Of a stretch of DNA of 64,000 nt, positions 61,649 through 64,000 are shown one piece after another; position 1 is the stretch's first letter; each line of letters opens with the position of its first letter. The notes beneath the pieces are model-generated. The model was not told the origin of the DNA. It saw only the letters and a list, made by a program, of their open reading frames with translations, and did not search any database. The stretch spans positions 62,001 through 126,000 of the forward strand of contig CAJTZU010000001.1 of NCBI GenBank assembly GCA_910584165.1, given 5' to 3'. Position numbers and translations under genes: made by a program. The stretch comes from an uncultured Bacilli bacterium (lineage in GTDB: Bacteria; Bacillota_I; Bacilli_A; RF39; UBA660).

Positions 61649-62241
61649 TTACTTCTTGAAATGGCTATTAGTATAGTTAACTTTACGTCATAGGTCAAGC
61701 AGAATTTCTCTAGTTTCCACATCACGTTACCATGATTGCGGTTCCCCTTTAAGGAAACTAATACAACGTTACCGATTGTATGGCTTGATTACCACTTAGT
61801 ACGCACTGCAATCCTATACTACATGACACTCTAGGAGTTTTCCTCACCAACTGTCTATTGTTAGTTCTTTTTTGCAACATATGTTTCAAGTAGCGATACA
61901 TAACTAATTCTAGCTATAAACTAGTTACGGTGAACAACTATCCCCATATCTCACTCAAGACAAGCTACACTACTCATAACTTTCGCCACGAAGTAGGTTC
62001 AAGCCTTACCTGTATTTTATCCATCAACTTACGTGTATAGGTAAAACACATAATAAGGTCTCCATGAATGCTGGGTCGTTTGCGTATGCCATTACGGACG
62101 CCCAACACTCTACCTTTCAGCATCCACCCCAAACTGGGCGTAAGAAGCAAACACCAAAAGTTTCACAGATGTGCTCTTTAACAGCTTTTTAATTCTGTCT
62201 TCACAATAGACATTATTGACTAGAATAATGTGCCATCAACA
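61625..62241 (-). ncRNA. Long, highly structured non-coding RNA (about 617 nt), ROOL/OLE-like in style
   Basis: The 803-bp gap between the GT-C gene and tarJ has no credible ORF, yet base composition is much more balanced than flanking spacers. It carries a near-consensus promoter at one end and a terminator at the other. Readable helices on the minus strand include ACATTATT/AATAATGT, GGATGCTG/CAGCATTC, TTACG..CCCA with TGGGCG..CGTAA, GTTTGC/GCAAAC, CCTTA/TAAGG and TAACTA/TAGTTA, plus GGTAACGT twice. No tmRNA, RNase P or group II landmarks were recognised. Size and context fit the large ornate RNAs of Firmicutes, perhaps ROOL; identity is unproven. Confidence 0.7.
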
Positions 62242-62247
62242 ACTATC

Positions 62248-62276
62248 ATTTTATCAAAAAATACCGAACATGTCAA
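62248..62276 (-). promoter_or_regulatory. Promoter of the long structured RNA
   Basis: Minus-strand -35 TTGACA (62271-62276), exactly 17-bp spacer and -10 TAAAAT (62248-62253). It lies 40 bp past the tarJ stop codon. This is one of the best promoters in the window. Confidence 0.82.
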
Positions 62277-62318
62277 ATTAACAAATTCAGTATCTAGTAT
62301 ATGTAATTTATAAAAAAA

Positions 62319-63338
62319 TTATACTTCCCACTTCATAATTGTTTTAAAATCATTTGTAATATCAGCATCAAAAGCCTTAGTCATATCACCAATATTATGA
62401 ATAACTAATTCTTCTGAAATAATTTTTTCAAAATATTCATGAGTTTCTGGATAATTTTCTAAAAATTTAATAGCAGCATCAAAGTCTTCATAACTACTTC
62501 TACTATTTCCTAATAGTGTAATACCTTTTTCTAATACCATACGAGTATTAATTCCTACTAATTCTTCTGATACTCCCATTAAAGCAATAGAGCCTTGCGG
62601 GTTAATAATATCAATCATTTGATTAATAGCGCTTTCTGCTCCTGTTCCACCGACACATTCAAAAGCATGGTCAACAGTTAAATCTTCTGGAACATCATTT
62701 ACTAGATAGGTAGCATCTGCAAATTGGAAATAATGAAGCTTATTTAAATTTGTTCCAAAAACAACGATTCTAGCATTTGGAAATATCTTTTTTAAAATAA
62801 GTGCTGTAACATAACCAACACTACCACATCCCCAAATTCCAAGCGTTTGCTTTTTTAAATGACTATATTGATTAAAATGTTCAATTGCATTCATAGTGAC
62901 GCTCATGAGTTCTAATAATACAGCAATCCTATCTTCTACTTTATGGTAAGGAATAATTCTATCCCTATCCATCATAACAACTGTTTGCATGAACCCATCA
63001 AAGCCACTAGCTCTAAATTTACTACTACGTAAATAATTTTCTTTTATAATTTCATTATGCTCAATAGGAGTATTTGGAATCATAACTACTTTTGTTCCTA
63101 CTTCAAATTCTCCTTTTGGGTCTTTTAAAACAATTCCTACTGCTTCATGTATTAAACTCATTGGAAGTTTTTTAGCTAACACTTTAGGATCTCTTTTTCC
63201 TTGATAATATCTCTCATCAGCAGCACAAATAGAAAGATAAACAGGTCTTACTACAACCGTATTCTCAGTTTCTTGCTCTTCTACAAAATCTATACCAATT
63301 CTTTTTGGAGAATGCAAACGATAATGACAATTAATCAT
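62319..63338 (-). CDS. tarJ: Ribulose-5-phosphate reductase TarJ-like (zinc-type alcohol dehydrogenase)
   Basis: A 339-residue medium-chain dehydrogenase. The N-terminal catalytic domain has LSICAADERYYQGKRDP and SLIHEAVGIVLKDPKGEFEVGTKVVMIPN; the Rossmann motif is LGIWGCGSVGYVTALILKK. It matches the TarJ/Bcs1 group, which reduces ribulose 5-phosphate to ribitol 5-phosphate with NADPH. The GHExxG zinc motif is here HEAVG. It overlaps the cytidylyltransferase gene by 8 bp, the usual tarI-tarJ pairing, and points to a ribitol-containing teichoic acid. Confidence 0.88.
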   Translation of the reverse strand: MINCHYRLHSPKRIGIDFVEEQETENTVVVRPVYLSICAADERYYQGKRDPKVLAKKLPMSLIHEAVGIVLKDPKGEFEVGTKVVMIPNTPIEHNEIIKENYLRSSKFRASGFDGFMQTVVMMDRDRIIPYHKVEDRIAVLLELMSVTMNAIEHFNQYSHLKKQTLGIWGCGSVGYVTALILKKIFPNARIVVFGTNLNKLHYFQFADATYLVNDVPEDLTVDHAFECVGGTGAESAINQMIDIINPQGSIALMGVSEELVGINTRMVLEKGITLLGNSRSSYEDFDAAIKFLENYPETHEYFEKIISEELVIHNIGDMTKAFDADITNDFKTIMKWEV

Positions 63339-64000
63339 GATTTAAGCCTACTTCCAATATAGCATTTGCAAGTTTTAAATCATGCATAGTAGTAACTTTT
63401 AAATTGTATTCTTCTCCACGAACAAATCCAACTTCCTTTTTCTTCACTACAAATATTTTGCAAGCATCTGTTAATATTTCTTTTTCCTCACTTGTTAAAG
63501 TATCAAATGTTTTCATTAATTCCTTTATTTTAAATGTTTGTGGAGTTTGACCTAAATATAGAAAATCTCTTCTTGGAATATCACTCAAAATTTTTCCGTC
63601 TTTAGATTCTACAATAGTATCTGCTGCAGGAATAATAGTATCTACAGCATCATACTTCTTTACACATTTAATATTATCTTCAATAATACGATAATCCACA
63701 AAAGGTCTTACAGCATCATGAGTAATAATAACATCTTTCTCTGCTAACCCAAGTGTATCTTCAATATATTTACAACCATTCATAATGGTTCCATTTCTAT
63801 CTTTTCCGCCTTCAATAATAATAATTTTTTCATTTGTTCCAATATATTTTAAGACTAAATCGCTCATATACCCCATCCAGTCTTTTGGACATCCAATCAA
63901 TACTTTCGCAATTTCTGGAACTAGAAGAAATTGTTCTACTGTATGAATAATAATCGGTTTATTTCCTAACATTAAAAACTGTTTAGGCATATCAGTATTA
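63331..64000 (-). CDS. tarI: Ribitol-5-phosphate cytidylyltransferase TarI-like (5' end beyond the window)
   Basis: At least 223 codons, IspD/TarI family. Visible are MPKQFLMLGNKPIIIHTVEQF, LIGCPKDWMGYM, IIIEGGKDRNGTIMNG, IITHDAVRPFVDYRIIEDNI, DIPRRDFLYLGQTPQTFKI and a late KVTTMHDLKLA. The ATG at 63990 is internal: the frame continues open upstream (codons NTD) and the essential N-terminal glycine-rich CTP loop of the family is missing, so the true start lies beyond 64000. It makes CDP-ribitol for teichoic acid polymerisation, together with TarJ. Confidence 0.9.
   Translation of the reverse strand, partial: NTDMPKQFLMLGNKPIIIHTVEQFLLVPEIAKVLIGCPKDWMGYMSDLVLKYIGTNEKIIIIEGGKDRNGTIMNGCKYIEDTLGLAEKDVIITHDAVRPFVDYRIIEDNIKCVKKYDAVDTIIPAADTIVESKDGKILSDIPRRDFLYLGQTPQTFKIKELMKTFDTLTSEEKEILTDACKIFVVKKKEVGFVRGEEYNLKVTTMHDLKLANAILEVGLNHD

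Noticed and set aside
62000..62050. A T-arm-like stem-loop on the plus strand (GTAGG-TTCAAGC-CTTAC) suggesting a tRNA in the long intergenic region
   Set aside because: No matching acceptor stem, D-arm or anticodon arm could be placed around it. It lies within the opposite-strand structured RNA and pairs there instead.
61625..62241. RNase P RNA or tmRNA as identity for the long RNA
   Set aside because: A GAGGAAAAC stretch and a GAAATTCTGCTT stretch recall RNase P, but the conserved P4 partner elements and overall order do not fit. No tmRNA tRNA-like ends or tag-peptide reading frame were found.

Overview
The window is AT-rich (well under 35% GC by eye), densely packed and mostly transcribed from the minus strand. 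It looks like the chromosome of a low-GC, Gram-positive, probably spore-forming, fermentative anaerobe of the Bacilli/Erysipelotrichia/RF39-like type. The grounds are: a forespore-type sigma G factor, a SpoVB-like flippase and a YlmC/YmxH-like PRC-barrel protein; wall teichoic acid export and ribitol genes; pyruvate formate-lyase; a T-box aspartyl-tRNA synthetase; and a Bacillus-like block spoVB-comN-secDF / relA-dtd / hisS-aspS. No rRNA, tRNA, CRISPR array, insertion sequence or prophage was found. The taxonomy is inference.

Layout. 1-90: edge of a small gene, perhaps a RelE/ParE-like toxin, behind a palindromic promoter region. 324-9831: an exopolysaccharide/capsule operon read leftward from a strong promoter at 9864-9892. 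It encodes a priming phosphoglycosyl transferase, three glycosyltransferases, an EpsG-type polymerase, a pyruvyl transferase, a radical SAM enzyme, a membrane-anchored deacetylase-like protein and a Wzx flippase. 9947-17752: an HD protein, a beta-repeat protein, a receiver plus hybrid histidine kinase (a phosphorelay without a visible output), a zinc-dependent phospholipase C-like protein, a permuted NlpC/P60-like protein and phosphohexomutase. 17762-26394: xerD, divergent rarA, a second HD phosphohydrolase, a UMPH-1-type nucleotidase, holA and an unusually short smc. 26460-33290: a glycolipid-type GT4 fused through one membrane segment to a degenerate ApbE domain, a PRC-barrel protein, a lipoprotein, a RluD-family enzyme and pflA/pflB. 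33391-36190: sigG, an ABC_trans_CmpB-like permease gene interrupted by TGA, a zinc-ribbon membrane protein and a DEDDh exonuclease. A probable 6S RNA follows. 36455-41791: a zinc-ribbon/SPFH/TIM44-like membrane cluster. 41939-45339: aspS under an Asp-specific T-box, and hisS behind a 19-residue leader ORF. 45382-55867: conserved housekeeping genes with lineage-specific insertions. 55887-64000: folD and a wall teichoic acid region (tagGH, a GtrB-like GT2, a GT-C enzyme, tarJ/tarI) that also holds a roughly 617-nt highly structured RNA with its own promoter and terminator.

How it fits together. Much of the window serves the cell envelope: surface polysaccharide on the left, a glycolipid transferase with a flavin-transferase-like tail in the middle, and teichoic acid synthesis, export and decoration on the right. 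The phosphohexomutase could supply sugar phosphates for these. Promoters fit a uniform sigma-A pattern (TTGnnn, 16-18 bp, TATAAT, often with an extended TG). Nearly every transcription unit ends in a compact intrinsic terminator that overlaps the last stop codon. The most unusual items are the long structured RNA, the GT4-ApbE fusion, the zinc-ribbon SPFH cluster and the hisS leader ORF.
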